Origin: Fervidobacterium sp. UBA5837
GTDB taxonomy: Bacteria; Thermotogota; Thermotogae; Thermotogales; Fervidobacteriaceae
Reading direction: 5' to 3'
Assembly (NCBI GenBank): GCA_002432805.1
Contig: DJGV01000013.1
Coordinates: 1-16,524, forward strand
Length of the DNA: 16,524 bases
Position 1 is the stretch's first letter. Each line of letters begins with the position of its first letter. Below are positions 9,340 through 15,693 of this stretch, piece after piece. Under the pieces are notes generated by a model, which did no database searches, had not been told where the DNA came from, and saw only the letters and a program-made list of their open reading frames with translations. A program made the translations under genes and the position numbers.

Positions 9340-9938
9340 TGGTAAAAACAATAATCAACGGCGAGGAAAAAAATTTTAGTGCGCAAGATTTTCAGACTTT
9401 CGGCGATTTCTTAAAGAAGGTGATACCTGAGGGGCAGATACTCAAATCGCTCAAGATAAATTCAAAGGATGTACCCATTGCGTTTATCGACGAGCTGAAA
9501 AGTGCAACGGTTGACGAAAATATAACGATAGAGATAGAGCTTGCAAATGCTGTACAATTTTTGAAAGAGACACTTAACGATGTGCTCGGTTACATAGAAC
9601 ATGTCAAGTCGTTGCTCCCTCAAGTATCAGATAACTTATTAAGCAATAACGAAGCTGGTTGGAAGGCAATAAAAGACCTATCTGAAGGAATATCCGCTAT
9701 GGAGAACTTGAAAAGCTCAACTCAACAAATTACAAAGCTAACTGAGAAAGAACTGAATTTAGTTGCCAGACCATCGGAAGTAATGGATATCCTGAATGCA
9801 CTACTCAGTGCTTTAGACGTGCAAGACAATTTGGAAGTATCAGACATCATTAAGAGTAAAGTTCCAATTGTATTGGATTATTATATAGAATATTTCTCCA
9901 AGACACTTGAACTGATAAAGTCGTCTCAAATCAATTGA
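9339..9938 (+). CDS. Unknown protein coupled to the Nudix gene, upstream of fliS
   Basis: A 199-residue soluble protein I do not recognise. ATG 9339 shares its A with the Nudix stop codon and follows GAGAGGTG at a good distance; a TTG three bases earlier is less likely. The first 70 residues (TIINGEEKNFSAQDFQTFGD, then a run of short strands ending ITIEIELA) have a strand-helix-strand pattern that could be a small beta-grasp-like domain. The rest, from about residue 75, is predicted helical, with heptad-like leucines and no membrane segment or signal peptide. It lies between a nucleotide-sugar hydrolase and fliS. The helical half and position next to a flagellin chaperone make a flagellar role possible, but this is only context. 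Confidence 0.8.
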   Translation: MVKTIINGEEKNFSAQDFQTFGDFLKKVIPEGQILKSLKINSKDVPIAFIDELKSATVDENITIEIELANAVQFLKETLNDVLGYIEHVKSLLPQVSDNLLSNNEAGWKAIKDLSEGISAMENLKSSTQQITKLTEKELNLVARPSEVMDILNALLSALDVQDNLEVSDIIKSKVPIVLDYYIEYFSKTLELIKSSQIN

Positions 9939-9957
9939 TCACGTAATTAAAAAAGTA

Positions 9958-9985
9958 TTCACTATCTGATATTTTAGTCGATAAT
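9958..9985 (+). promoter_or_regulatory. Possible promoter upstream of fliS
   Basis: GATAAT at 9980-9985 matches the sigma-A -10 in five of six bases and TTCACT at 9958-9963 matches the -35 in four, with a 16-base spacer. The same -10 lies in GTCGATAA, close to the sigma-28 (FliA) -10 GCCGATAA, but no TAAA sits at the right distance upstream. Confidence 0.35.
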
Positions 9986-10035
9986 CCATGAGTCATAGGC
10001 TTTGTAACAAAGATTTTTCATGAGGAGGTAGAACT

Positions 10036-10443
10036 ATGGATTACAAAGAACAAATGGTTATGACTGCAAGCCCTGCAAAGTTGATTGAATTGCTTTTGGA
10101 TAAGGCAATAAGTGTGATAGAAGATGCCAAGGTTTTGATCGATGAGAAGAATTTCAAAGGTGCAAACGAAAAGATCATACGTGCTCAAGATATAGTAATG
10201 GAGTTGAACCTCTCATTGGATATTGAAGGTGGAGGAGACATTGCAAAAAATCTCCGCGCACTGTACAATTATATGTATAGAACACTTGTTGAAGCGAATA
10301 TAAAGAAAGATGTAAAGAAGTTAGATGATACCAAGACGCTACTTTCTGACCTGCTCTCAACATGGCAGGAGGCCATGAAGAAAGCTGGAAGCACTGCAAG
10401 CCAGATAGATGTAAATAAACCGAGGATAGATCTTACATTCTGA
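10036..10443 (+). CDS. fliS: Flagellin export chaperone FliS
   Basis: FliS binds the C-terminal helices of newly made flagellin in the cytoplasm, prevents early polymerisation and hands it to the flagellar export gate. The 135 residues match the usual size and all-helical pattern. Diagnostic stretches are VMTASPAKLIELLLDKAIS at the N-terminus (family TxSPxxLIxxLxDxAI), ANEKIIRAQDIVMELNLSLD, the GGGDIAKNLRALYNYMYRTL block, EANIKKD, and a C-terminal LLSDLLSTWQEA. ATG 10036 follows GAGGAGGT at ideal spacing. No flagellin gene or fliD is nearby, so fliS is separated from its client here. The small membrane-protein gene 36 bases downstream may be in the same transcript. Confidence 0.93.
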   Translation: MDYKEQMVMTASPAKLIELLLDKAISVIEDAKVLIDEKNFKGANEKIIRAQDIVMELNLSLDIEGGGDIAKNLRALYNYMYRTLVEANIKKDVKKLDDTKTLLSDLLSTWQEAMKKAGSTASQIDVNKPRIDLTF

Positions 10444-10479
10444 GGTAAAATTAGATACTGATAGATTCTGAGGTGATTT

Positions 10480-10692
10480 ATGAAGATAAGTTACGTGATC
10501 TCCAATATTTTGTTTATAGCATTTGTAGTCGCGTTTGTAGTAGCCTTAGTGTTTTTCGAAATAGGTCTAAACTCGCTTAGGAAACAGAATGAAAGGAAGA
10601 CTAAAGAGAGCAATACCTTAGGATTCAGGTGGCTCATCTATTCTGGCGTATTGTTAGCCTTGTCCATAGGAATCTCTTTCCTGAATTTCTAA
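10480..10692 (+). CDS. Small two-helix membrane protein
   Basis: A 70-residue protein with two predicted membrane helices (about residues 5-27 and 50-69) joined by a charged loop, RKQNERKTKESN, that should lie in the cytoplasm. ATG 10480 follows GAGGTGA. I recognise no family. It sits between fliS and cheW on the same strand, so a link to motility is possible from position only. Confidence 0.75.
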   Translation: MKISYVISNILFIAFVVAFVVALVFFEIGLNSLRKQNERKTKESNTLGFRWLIYSGVLLALSIGISFLNF

Positions 10693-10745
10693 CTTCAAAC
10701 GCAACAAACAAAAATGCGAACATCAAATACTTCGATTATATTATC

Positions 10746-10764
10746 CCACACTTTGTGGTAAAAT
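10746..10764 (+). promoter_or_regulatory. Extended -10 promoter and small palindrome before cheW
   Basis: TAAAAT at 10759-10764 is preceded by TGG, giving the same TGGTAAAAT as the calcium ATPase promoter. The upstream -35 is weak (TTATAT at 17 bases). Overlapping the -10's left side is CCACA-CTT-TGTGG (10746-10758), a perfect five-pair palindrome that could be an operator. The -10 lies 45 bases before the chosen cheW start, leaving room for a leader with its GGGGGTGA ribosome site. Confidence 0.5.
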
Positions 10765-10809
10765 ATGTATAGCGGTGAAAAATTGTACAACCATAATGGG
10801 GGTGAACTT

Positions 10810-11262
10810 ATGGAGCTAAAATTCTTGACTTTCCATATCGGTGATGAAGTATTCGCAATAAACATATCGAAAGTAGAGAGAGTAAAGGAATACGAAAAGA
10901 CAACGAAGATGCCAAATATTGCAGATTATGTGGAAGGTATCATAAACCTTATGGGAGAGATCGTGCCCATAATAAATCTCAGAAAGAAGTTCACATTGGA
11001 AGATTTTTCAAACAAAGAAAAAGCAAAGATAATTGTTGTGAAACTCGAAGACAACAACAAAGTTGGATTTCTCGTAGATGATGTGAAAGAAGTACTCACG
11101 GTAACAGAAGAATCGATAGACGAACCGCCCGCACATGTAGGTGGAATGTCCAATGCAAAGTTCATATCCGGGGTAATAAAATTGCCAAATGAAATGGTTC
11201 TAACACTTGAAGTTGATTATCTACTCACAACGGAAGAAAAATTGGCCTTAGCAAAAATTTGA
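10810..11262 (+). CDS. cheW: Chemotaxis coupling protein CheW
   Basis: CheW links chemoreceptors to the kinase CheA in the signalling arrays at the inner membrane. The product is a 150-residue single CheW domain of normal length: KFLTFHIGDEVFAINISKVERV, then MPNIADYVEGIINLMGEIVP with IINLRKKF (family NLRGxxxPVIDLR), GFLVDDVKEVL, and ISGVIKLPNEMVLTLEVDYLL at the end. I start at ATG 10810 after GGGGGTGA; an upstream in-frame ATG at 10765 falls immediately after the predicted -10 and adds 15 unlike residues. No cheA, cheY or receptor gene is in the window. It is the last backbone gene before the cassette array. Confidence 0.93.
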   Translation: MELKFLTFHIGDEVFAINISKVERVKEYEKTTKMPNIADYVEGIINLMGEIVPIINLRKKFTLEDFSNKEKAKIIVVKLEDNNKVGFLVDDVKEVLTVTEESIDEPPAHVGGMSNAKFISGVIKLPNEMVLTLEVDYLLTTEEKLALAKI

Positions 11263-11340
11263 TCAATATTTGTTCACGTGCGTTGAATTATTGATATTAT
11301 GGAATTTATCCAAAACTGAAGTTCGGACATTTATAATTTA

Positions 11341-11409
11341 AATAACAATACCTCCTTTCTATTGTGTTATCCTATTATTGGATAAACGCTAAAAGAAAGG
11401 AGGTTATTA
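11341..11409. repeat. Nested palindrome containing a Shine-Dalgarno/anti-Shine-Dalgarno pair
   Basis: ACCTCCTTTCT (11350-11360) is perfectly complementary to AGAAAGGAGGT (11394-11404). A second stem lies inside: TTATCC (11367-11372) with GGATAA (11380-11385), extendable through one bulge to GTG and CGC. Outside, AATAAC and GTTATT also face each other with a small offset. ACCTCCTTTCT is the same sequence as the 3' end of bacterial 16S rRNA. It could be a structured recombination site or a mobile-element end; I cannot tell. Confidence 0.6.
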
Positions 11410-11558
11410 CATTATAATCAATATCACTATCCATCATATCAAAAAACTTGTAAAAAAAGTTAGCTCCTTTCGAAGAATCAGCCTCAGTATTCAAAGTAGA
11501 GCTATACCTTCTCTACAAGTTTTTCATCCTCAAATATTTCTATCAAACGACGGGTCAT
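11375..11558 (-). pseudogene. Decayed ORF of the distal cassette
   Basis: Past the leftmost intact attC-like site, GGAGG precedes an ATG at 11558 reading MTRRLIEIFEDEKLVEKV and then a TAG at 11504. A one-base shift near the stop opens a 43-codon frame (YSSTLNTEADSSKGANFF and onward) ending at 11375. Placement matches the other cassette genes: the ATG lies 41 bases from the GTTATAT box. The N-terminus faintly recalls starts of some type II restriction endonucleases, but this is memory only. The rest of that gene, if ever present, has gone. Confidence 0.4.
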
Positions 11559-11592
11559 TTCTATTCCTCCATTTTCTTATAGGCGAAATGGC

Positions 11593-11683
11593 ATATAACG
11601 TTCCCAGCATATCTGAAGTCCAGGCGTAAGGCGGAACTTAGGTGGAGGCGTGTAGCGCCGTAGCTATATACGCTCTGTTATCG
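11593..11683 (-). other. attC-like site 1 (after the nuclease cassette)
   Basis: On the minus strand the ends are CGATAAC (11683-11677) and GTTATAT (11599-11593), 91 bases in all. On the plus strand CTGAAGT begins exactly 20 bases after the left edge, as in sites 3 and 5. GGCG and CGCC form a small hairpin (about 11647-11659) at the variable tip. The nuclease gene's stop is 17 bases upstream on the minus strand. Confidence 0.75.
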
Positions 11684-11699
11684 GAAGTGTTCATTTTAA

Positions 11700-12800
11700 T
11701 CATTTATTCGATTCAAATGATTTTTGTATCAAGCTCTTGGCACTTTCAAATCTTTGTAGGCTGTCAATTACAAGCTCGACATCGCCAACTCCCAAATGTC
11801 CAATGTTTGAAACATCACGAACATATTCAGGCGGGTTTTCCAAATCTGAATAAGTCAACTTCAACAAAACACGAAGCCCACTTTTCTGAAGGTGAACACA
11901 ACAGAAAATATTTTTGCCATGAGTATATCTGACATACGTGGCAAGGTATTTTTTTTGAACCGCAGTTGGACCAAGCTCTCTACAAAATTTGTCAATTGTC
12001 TTAAATAATTCTACGACTTCCAGTGGTTTTCCTTTCAGGTGATATTCCTCAGTGTACTCTTCACCTATTACTTTAGTTTTTTCAGGAGCGAACTCTACAC
12101 CAATTCTATAAGTTGGAGCAGCATCAACTTCTGATGTTTGAGCCCAGAGCCTTTTAAGGGCTTCCTTAACTTGTGTTGGTTTAATGCTATCGTCCCCAAT
12201 GGTTGAGCGTATTAGCCTAATCAGTGTGTTTGGAGGATTCATGAAGAGTTTGTCTAAAGCTTTTCTTACCTTTCCTGTGGTGAAGATTTGTTCGCCAATT
12301 TCATCAAGTAGACCTTTAGCCATTGCATCACGTGAGAAACGTGCAAATTGCTCTGCGACTTGCTGAATTGTCATACCCTCAGTTTCCTTTGGGTCAAGAG
12401 AAATTTCAAAAAGTAACTTATCAGGAGCCTCTGCCTTCACGGTACTACGATAAACTTTGTACGTAACGCCATTAGTAAGAATGCACCACTCAACACCAGC
12501 ATTAACAGCGTAGCCAACTACTTGTGTAATCGATTTAACGTCTGTAAGTGGATCATTTAACGACTTCGCTTCAATGAACATTACTGGCTTACGGTTTATT
12601 TTGGGTGCATAATCAACGGACTTTCCATCAATAGTTGGATACTCAAGCTCCACTTCTTCTGGGTCTCTTACATCCCAACCAAGAGCTTGAAGTAATGGAT
12701 CTATAAATATTGTTCGTGTTGGATACTCTTTTAAGCCATCCTTTCGGTGCTTATCCAGTTTCATCCTAAGGGTTTCAATACATTTAATTATGGCGTCCAT
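11700..12800 (-). CDS. HsdR-N-type nuclease-like protein with DUF5655-like C-terminus
   Basis: A 366-residue cytoplasmic protein. The N-terminal half resembles the type I restriction enzyme R-subunit N-terminal nuclease domain (HSDR_N family): YPTRTIFIDPLLQALGWD, then VDYAP and MFIEAKSL, giving the PD-(D/E)xK triad D63, E77, K79, followed by QVVGYAVNAGVEWCILTNG. No helicase motifs follow, so it is a stand-alone nuclease-like protein and not a restriction subunit. After a helical middle, the last 110 residues (YHLKGKPLEVVELFKTIDKF, then KKYLATYVRYTHGKNIFCCV and GHLGVGDVEL) look like a DUF5655-type domain. ATG 12800 follows GGAGGT by six bases. It is the only gene of its cassette. A defence role is plausible from nuclease fold and setting, but unproven. 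Confidence 0.82.
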   Translation of the reverse strand: MDAIIKCIETLRMKLDKHRKDGLKEYPTRTIFIDPLLQALGWDVRDPEEVELEYPTIDGKSVDYAPKINRKPVMFIEAKSLNDPLTDVKSITQVVGYAVNAGVEWCILTNGVTYKVYRSTVKAEAPDKLLFEISLDPKETEGMTIQQVAEQFARFSRDAMAKGLLDEIGEQIFTTGKVRKALDKLFMNPPNTLIRLIRSTIGDDSIKPTQVKEALKRLWAQTSEVDAAPTYRIGVEFAPEKTKVIGEEYTEEYHLKGKPLEVVELFKTIDKFCRELGPTAVQKKYLATYVRYTHGKNIFCCVHLQKSGLRVLLKLTYSDLENPPEYVRDVSNIGHLGVGDVELVIDSLQRFESAKSLIQKSFESNK

Positions 12801-12821
12801 TTTTTACCTCCTGAACATTCC

Positions 12822-12895
12822 CAATAACGTCCCCGAGCTATGCGAAGTGCGAAGCATTTGGGTGGGAGAACCGAACCGCAAACACGCTGTTAGGG
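12822..12895 (-). other. attC-like site 2 (after the propeller/TPR cassette)
   Basis: The minus-strand ends are CCCTAAC (12895-12889) and GTTATTG (12828-12822), 74 bases, the shortest full site. GCGAAGT sits at the conserved 20-base offset on the plus strand, followed by GCGAAGCATTTGGGTGGG, which matches sites 4 and 5. Confidence 0.75.
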
Positions 12896-12898
12896 CAA

Positions 12899-12912
12899 GC
12901 CCCGCAAGGGGC
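12899..12912. repeat. GC-rich hairpin inserted beside attC-like site 2
   Basis: GCCCC-GCAA-GGGGC forms a five-pair stem with a GNRA-type loop. It lies within about 21 extra bases between the CCCTAAC box and the 16 bases that complement the far end of this cassette, a spacing seen in no other cassette here. Confidence 0.55.
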
Positions 12913-12950
12913 GCAGCGTTGCCTGGGCACAACTCCAATTTTCATGTTTA

Positions 12951-13880
12951 TCATGATTCCATTTTCAATTTATCAAGCAGTCTCTTTACACCAACTTTAG
13001 GGTTTAGACTCACTGCTATTTCAAAATGTTCGATAGCTTTAGAATTCTGGCCGCGCTTATAGTAGATCTCGCCAATATTTCTATGAATGCGTGCTTGAGT
13101 GTTTTCCGACACTCCCTTATCCAATGCTCGCTTTAATAAACCAATTACCTCGTCATACAACGATAAGTCTGCATTTGTAGATTCAAGTTGTTGTCTCTTT
13201 GCTTCAGCAATTGAGAGCAACTCGTAGCCACTTACGAAATTAATACGTTCTTTTTCCCACCGTTCCTCGTCCAAAAAATTACCGTCAAAGCTATAGCGGT
13301 AGCTTCTCCCATTATCATACAAAAGGTAGAGCACTTGTTGCACTGTATCGAAGCGGTAATCTTTAGCCCAACCTGTTTTAGGTTCACACTTCCACACAAG
13401 TCTTTTCTCTCGCAAGTTGAAAAAGAATAGCATGTTTCCGTCTTCTCCATCACTGTAAAATGTTTGACAAACTGCATATTGACCATCATTCGAAAGTCCA
13501 TTATTGTAAAGGTTTGCATCGCATTTGTGTTGAATCAACCGCTTATTCTTGGTATCAAATGCATAGAAAGTGCTCTTTAATCCTTCGCCAAACATCCAAT
13601 CATTTAGAATAAAAATCCCCTGGTTCGAGACTTTTCCATTATTGGGTCGTTCTAATTTTCCTTGTAATATAATCTTGCCTCCATCAAGCAAAACATATCT
13701 ACCATACCCTTTCTTTCGTGGCCCACCGATCCTGCTCTTTGGATCATAATCTGACCACTTTAAGATAAACCGACCGTTTTCAGAGCGATGAGATGGTCCA
13801 AAGAAATATAATTTATCAATGCTGACAAAGTCACCGCTGATAAAGTCACCGATTATCTTAAATATATGACTTAAACGCAT
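12951..13880 (-). CDS. Propeller-like protein with C-terminal TPR
   Basis: A 309-residue protein without signal peptide or membrane helix. ATG 13880 follows AAGGAGGG at eight bases; a TTG ten codons upstream overlaps the cassette start and is not used. Residues 25-220 contain repeated strand-turn units such as GRFILKWSDYDP, GRYVLLDGGKIILQGKLERP, GLSNDGQYAVCQTF, LFFFNLREKRLVWKCEP and GRSYRYSFDGNF, which suggest a beta-propeller of the quinoprotein/WD type. The C-terminus has a clear tetratricopeptide repeat, IHRNIGEIYYKRGQNSKAIE then HFEIAVSLNPK, with a weaker helical repeat before it. I recognise no named family. A protein-binding or sensor role is inferred from the folds. It is alone in its cassette. 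Confidence 0.8.
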   Translation of the reverse strand: MRLSHIFKIIGDFISGDFVSIDKLYFFGPSHRSENGRFILKWSDYDPKSRIGGPRKKGYGRYVLLDGGKIILQGKLERPNNGKVSNQGIFILNDWMFGEGLKSTFYAFDTKNKRLIQHKCDANLYNNGLSNDGQYAVCQTFYSDGEDGNMLFFFNLREKRLVWKCEPKTGWAKDYRFDTVQQVLYLLYDNGRSYRYSFDGNFLDEERWEKERINFVSGYELLSIAEAKRQQLESTNADLSLYDEVIGLLKRALDKGVSENTQARIHRNIGEIYYKRGQNSKAIEHFEIAVSLNPKVGVKRLLDKLKMES

Positions 13881-13914
13881 ATTAATTCCCTCCTTTTTGT
13901 ACCCAGACAATGTC

Positions 13915-14002
13915 GCCTAACGTTTTGCGTGTATCTGAAGTCGCCGAAGGCAATTTTAGTGAAGGTGCAAAAGCACCTAAACCAGATACATGCTTGTTAT
14001 CT
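13915..14002 (-). other. attC-like site 3 (after the Nudix cassette)
   Basis: The minus-strand ends are AGATAAC (14002-13996) and GTTAGGC (13921-13915), the latter a perfect GTTRRRY. Inside, GCGTGTATCTG (13927-13937) pairs with CAGATACATGC (13983-13993) over 11 positions with one G-T pair. GCCGAAGGC and AGGTGCAAAAGCACCT form two side hairpins. The Nudix stop codon lies within the AAC box. Confidence 0.8.
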
Positions 14003-14455
14003 GATGTTTTCGTTCTCCATTGTACTTATCCATAAACTATTTCTTTTCTCCTGTTTAAAATAATTATGAATAACTGTAGCTAAAGGCGAAGGTAATAAAT
14101 TCACTTCTTTCAGTTTTTCAATCGGTTGCCAATAAAATTTCAAATGCGATTCAAGCGATTCCGGTATTTGGGGATAATCATAATTCAACAAGCTGCCAGA
14201 AAATAGGAGATTTAACTCATAATACGGTTGATTATTATGTTCAAATGAATGTTCAATTACACCAATAAATTTATCAATCTTTCCTTCTCCATTAAATTCC
14301 TCCTTAAGCTCACGTAGAATCGCACTTTTTGCTCCTTCATTGTATTCAACGTGACCACCTGGTAAGAATGTGTTTTTTGCACCAATTTCATGTGCTAATA
14401 AAATGTAAGTCTCACTAATTATTACTATTCTGCCTACAATATTGATTGTTAACAT
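13997..14455 (-). CDS. Cassette-borne Nudix hydrolase
   Basis: A 152-residue Nudix enzyme. ATG 14455 (MLTINIVGRIVIISE) follows AGAGGAATTGAT; the frame is open 40 codons further up but that part is attC sequence. The Nudix box runs from G34: LPGGHVEYNEGAKSAILREL then KEEFNG, with R48, E49, E52 and E53 present. The Gly expected after EEx is Asn55 with Gly one place later, a minor departure. The N-terminal strand (RIVIISETYILLAHE) and the acidic-aromatic C-terminal half are typical of small Nudix proteins acting on nucleotides. The substrate cannot be told. It shares little with the chromosomal Nudix protein at 8794 and is probably an independent acquisition. Confidence 0.87.
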   Translation of the reverse strand: MLTINIVGRIVIISETYILLAHEIGAKNTFLPGGHVEYNEGAKSAILRELKEEFNGEGKIDKFIGVIEHSFEHNNQPYYELNLLFSGSLLNYDYPQIPESLESHLKFYWQPIEKLKEVNLLPSPLATVIHNYFKQEKRNSLWISTMENENIR

Positions 14456-14483
14456 ATCAATTCCTCTTGAAAACGAAAATATC

Positions 14484-14565
14484 AGATAGCGTTTCGCGGA
14501 TAAAAGAAGTTTGCGAAGCAAATTTGGGCGAAGTGTAACGAAGCCTTTTATCCGCTGTGTTGTCC
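14484..14565 (-). other. attC-like site 4 (after the TIR cassette)
   Basis: The minus-strand ends are GGACAAC (14565-14559) and GCTATCT (14490-14484); the second departs from GTT at one base. The internal stem is a perfect 11 pairs, GCGGATAAAAG (14496-14506) with CTTTTATCCGC (14545-14555), enclosing TTTGC-GAA-GCAAA as a side hairpin. GAAGT keeps the conserved offset. Confidence 0.8.
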
Positions 14566-14576
14566 GAAGTTGCATT

Positions 14577-15116
14577 TTATTCTCCCATTGCCAATTGCTT
14601 TAAGATTTTTCTATATTCCATTATTCTTCTATTTACTTGCATCATTTCTTTACTTAATTTCTCGTATTCTGGATACTTCTTTTGAATATCTTGTGGTGAT
14701 AGATCTTTATTCTCATTTGTCTCGATCGCTGCGCTATACCATTTTCTAAATCTTGCTTGCCACTTTGTTAAATGGGGGCGTATTCCTTCATTTAAAACTT
14801 CGATAGCAATTCTAACTAATTCTTTTGTGCTTTCATCTTTTCTAATTTTAGAAACGGGTATGTCTTTGATTAATTCTCTGGTTAGCTTGAAGAATTCGTA
14901 CCAAGAGTCATAAATTTCATTTATAACATCGTTGTCTAAATCAATCTCCAAGCCTATTTTTCTTGTCCCCAGTTCCACCCAAAGTTTATATGCTATTTGC
15001 ATATCTTGATAGTTTGGTTTTATCTTTACTTTTTGCTCTCCAATTCCAATGACAGCCTCATCTATTTCGTAAGCTTTAAATTTCCCCAAAAATCGTTTAA
15101 ACAATTTCATTTTCAT
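14577..15116 (-). CDS. Unknown partner of the TIR-like protein
   Basis: A 179-residue, mostly helical, charged protein that I cannot assign to a named family. ATG 15116 overlaps the stop of the TIR-like gene as ATGA, so it is probably translated by coupling; a second ATG two codons in is possible. Features are a basic N-terminus (MKMKLFKRFLGKFKA), strand-like AVIGIGEQKVKIKPNY, and WVELGTRKIGLEIDLDNDVI. Next come helices rich in Trp, Arg and Glu including RPHLTKWQARFRKWYSAAIE, and a C-terminal region starting SPQDIQKKYPEYEKLSKEMM that could form a coiled coil. No membrane helix or catalytic motif stands out. Fixed overlap with a TIR-like gene in one cassette suggests the two act together, perhaps as regulator or effector partner. 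Confidence 0.8.
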   Translation of the reverse strand: MKMKLFKRFLGKFKAYEIDEAVIGIGEQKVKIKPNYQDMQIAYKLWVELGTRKIGLEIDLDNDVINEIYDSWYEFFKLTRELIKDIPVSKIRKDESTKELVRIAIEVLNEGIRPHLTKWQARFRKWYSAAIETNENKDLSPQDIQKKYPEYEKLSKEMMQVNRRIMEYRKILKQLAMGE

Positions 15117-15667
15117 TCGAACCTGTTATATTTGAATTGTTCCCTTGAATTATCAATTTTATCTGCCTTATCAATTCTTGATTGAAAAGCTTCCTCAATC
15201 CATTTCTTTATTTTAGCCTCATCTTCTGTCCAATCATAGAATTTAGCATACCCTGATTTAAGATTATCTACTAATCTTGGAGGAACAATGTCTGCGTTGT
15301 ATTCATCTTTGCCGTAATCTGGATGTGTTGGTAAACAAAGCCCTAATAAACCAGAGTATCCTCCAACCTTTTTATTTAAAGAGGCTGATATTTCCCAATC
15401 AACATGTTTTCTTCCATATGTTTTTGGGCCAACCAATACAACTAACACAGAGGTATCTTCAATATAATTCTGTTGAATCAAGCGTTTTATATATTCGGTG
15501 CTAAGATCCGTATCTATATCACCTGGTTCGACAGATTTGCTTATAAATAAATGTCCAAACAGATTTTCAAAGCGGTTTCTATAACACTGATCGTCTTTAT
15601 GGTAATAACTTAAAAAGACTTTGTGGCGATTATCTTTTTTAGATTCAAATAAATAATTCCAACTCAT
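15113..15667 (-). CDS. TIR-like (ThsB/DUF1863-type) protein
   Basis: A 184-residue single-domain protein of the MTH538/DUF1863 TIR-like family, which includes ThsB of Thoeris anti-phage systems. ATG 15667 (MSWNYLFESKK) follows GGAGG at six bases; the longer frame to 15721 runs into cassette-end sequence. Family marks are HKVFLSYYHKDD (residues 15-26), DIDTDLSTEYIKRLIQQNYI, and the strand VLVVLVGPKTYGRKHVDWEI (residues 74-93), whose E92 is the likely catalytic glutamate. LCLPTHPDYG and IVPPRLVDNLKSGYAKFYDW complete the fold. ThsB proteins use NAD to make a cyclic ADP-ribose signal; by analogy this one may do so, but no ThsA-type effector gene is adjacent. Its only partner is the overlapping unknown gene. 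Confidence 0.87.
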   Translation of the reverse strand: MSWNYLFESKKDNRHKVFLSYYHKDDQCYRNRFENLFGHLFISKSVEPGDIDTDLSTEYIKRLIQQNYIEDTSVLVVLVGPKTYGRKHVDWEISASLNKKVGGYSGLLGLCLPTHPDYGKDEYNADIVPPRLVDNLKSGYAKFYDWTEDEAKIKKWIEEAFQSRIDKADKIDNSREQFKYNRFE

Positions 15668-15693
15668 GTTTTCCTCCTTGTTTTTGCAATTTC

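Larger units (their letters stand above)
11263..11592. other. Junction between backbone and cassette array
   Basis: No intact gene is visible here. From left to right: about 80 bases of A/T-rich sequence with no clear terminator after cheW; a nested palindrome at 11341-11409; and a decayed minus-strand ORF at 11375-11558. Another imperfect inverted pair brackets the middle: AAAAACTTGTA (11442-11452) with TACAAGTTTTT (11514-11524), and inside it TAGCTC (11461-11466) with GAGCTA (11499-11504). Confidence 0.6.

Noticed and set aside
9948..9984. Sigma-28 flagellar promoter upstream of fliS (GTCGATAA).
   Set aside because: The nearest TAAA is 25 bases upstream and not 15, so only half of the promoter matches.
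11296..11372. Possible further attC-like site between cheW and the decayed ORF (GGATAAC box at 11372-11366 and CTGAAGTTCGGA at 11316).
   Set aside because: No AAC box lies at the required 20-base offset (the bases there are ATTATGG) and no internal stem pairs; a very decayed copy cannot be excluded.
11411..11632. Plus-strand open frame starting at an ATT seven bases after AGAAAGGAGGT.
   Set aside because: It lacks a usual start codon, has unconvincing composition and ends inside attC-like site 1; the opposite strand has a better gene trace.
14456..14575. N-terminal extension of the cassette Nudix protein to 14575.
   Set aside because: The added residues are translated attC-like site 4; the ATG at 14455 has its own ribosome site.
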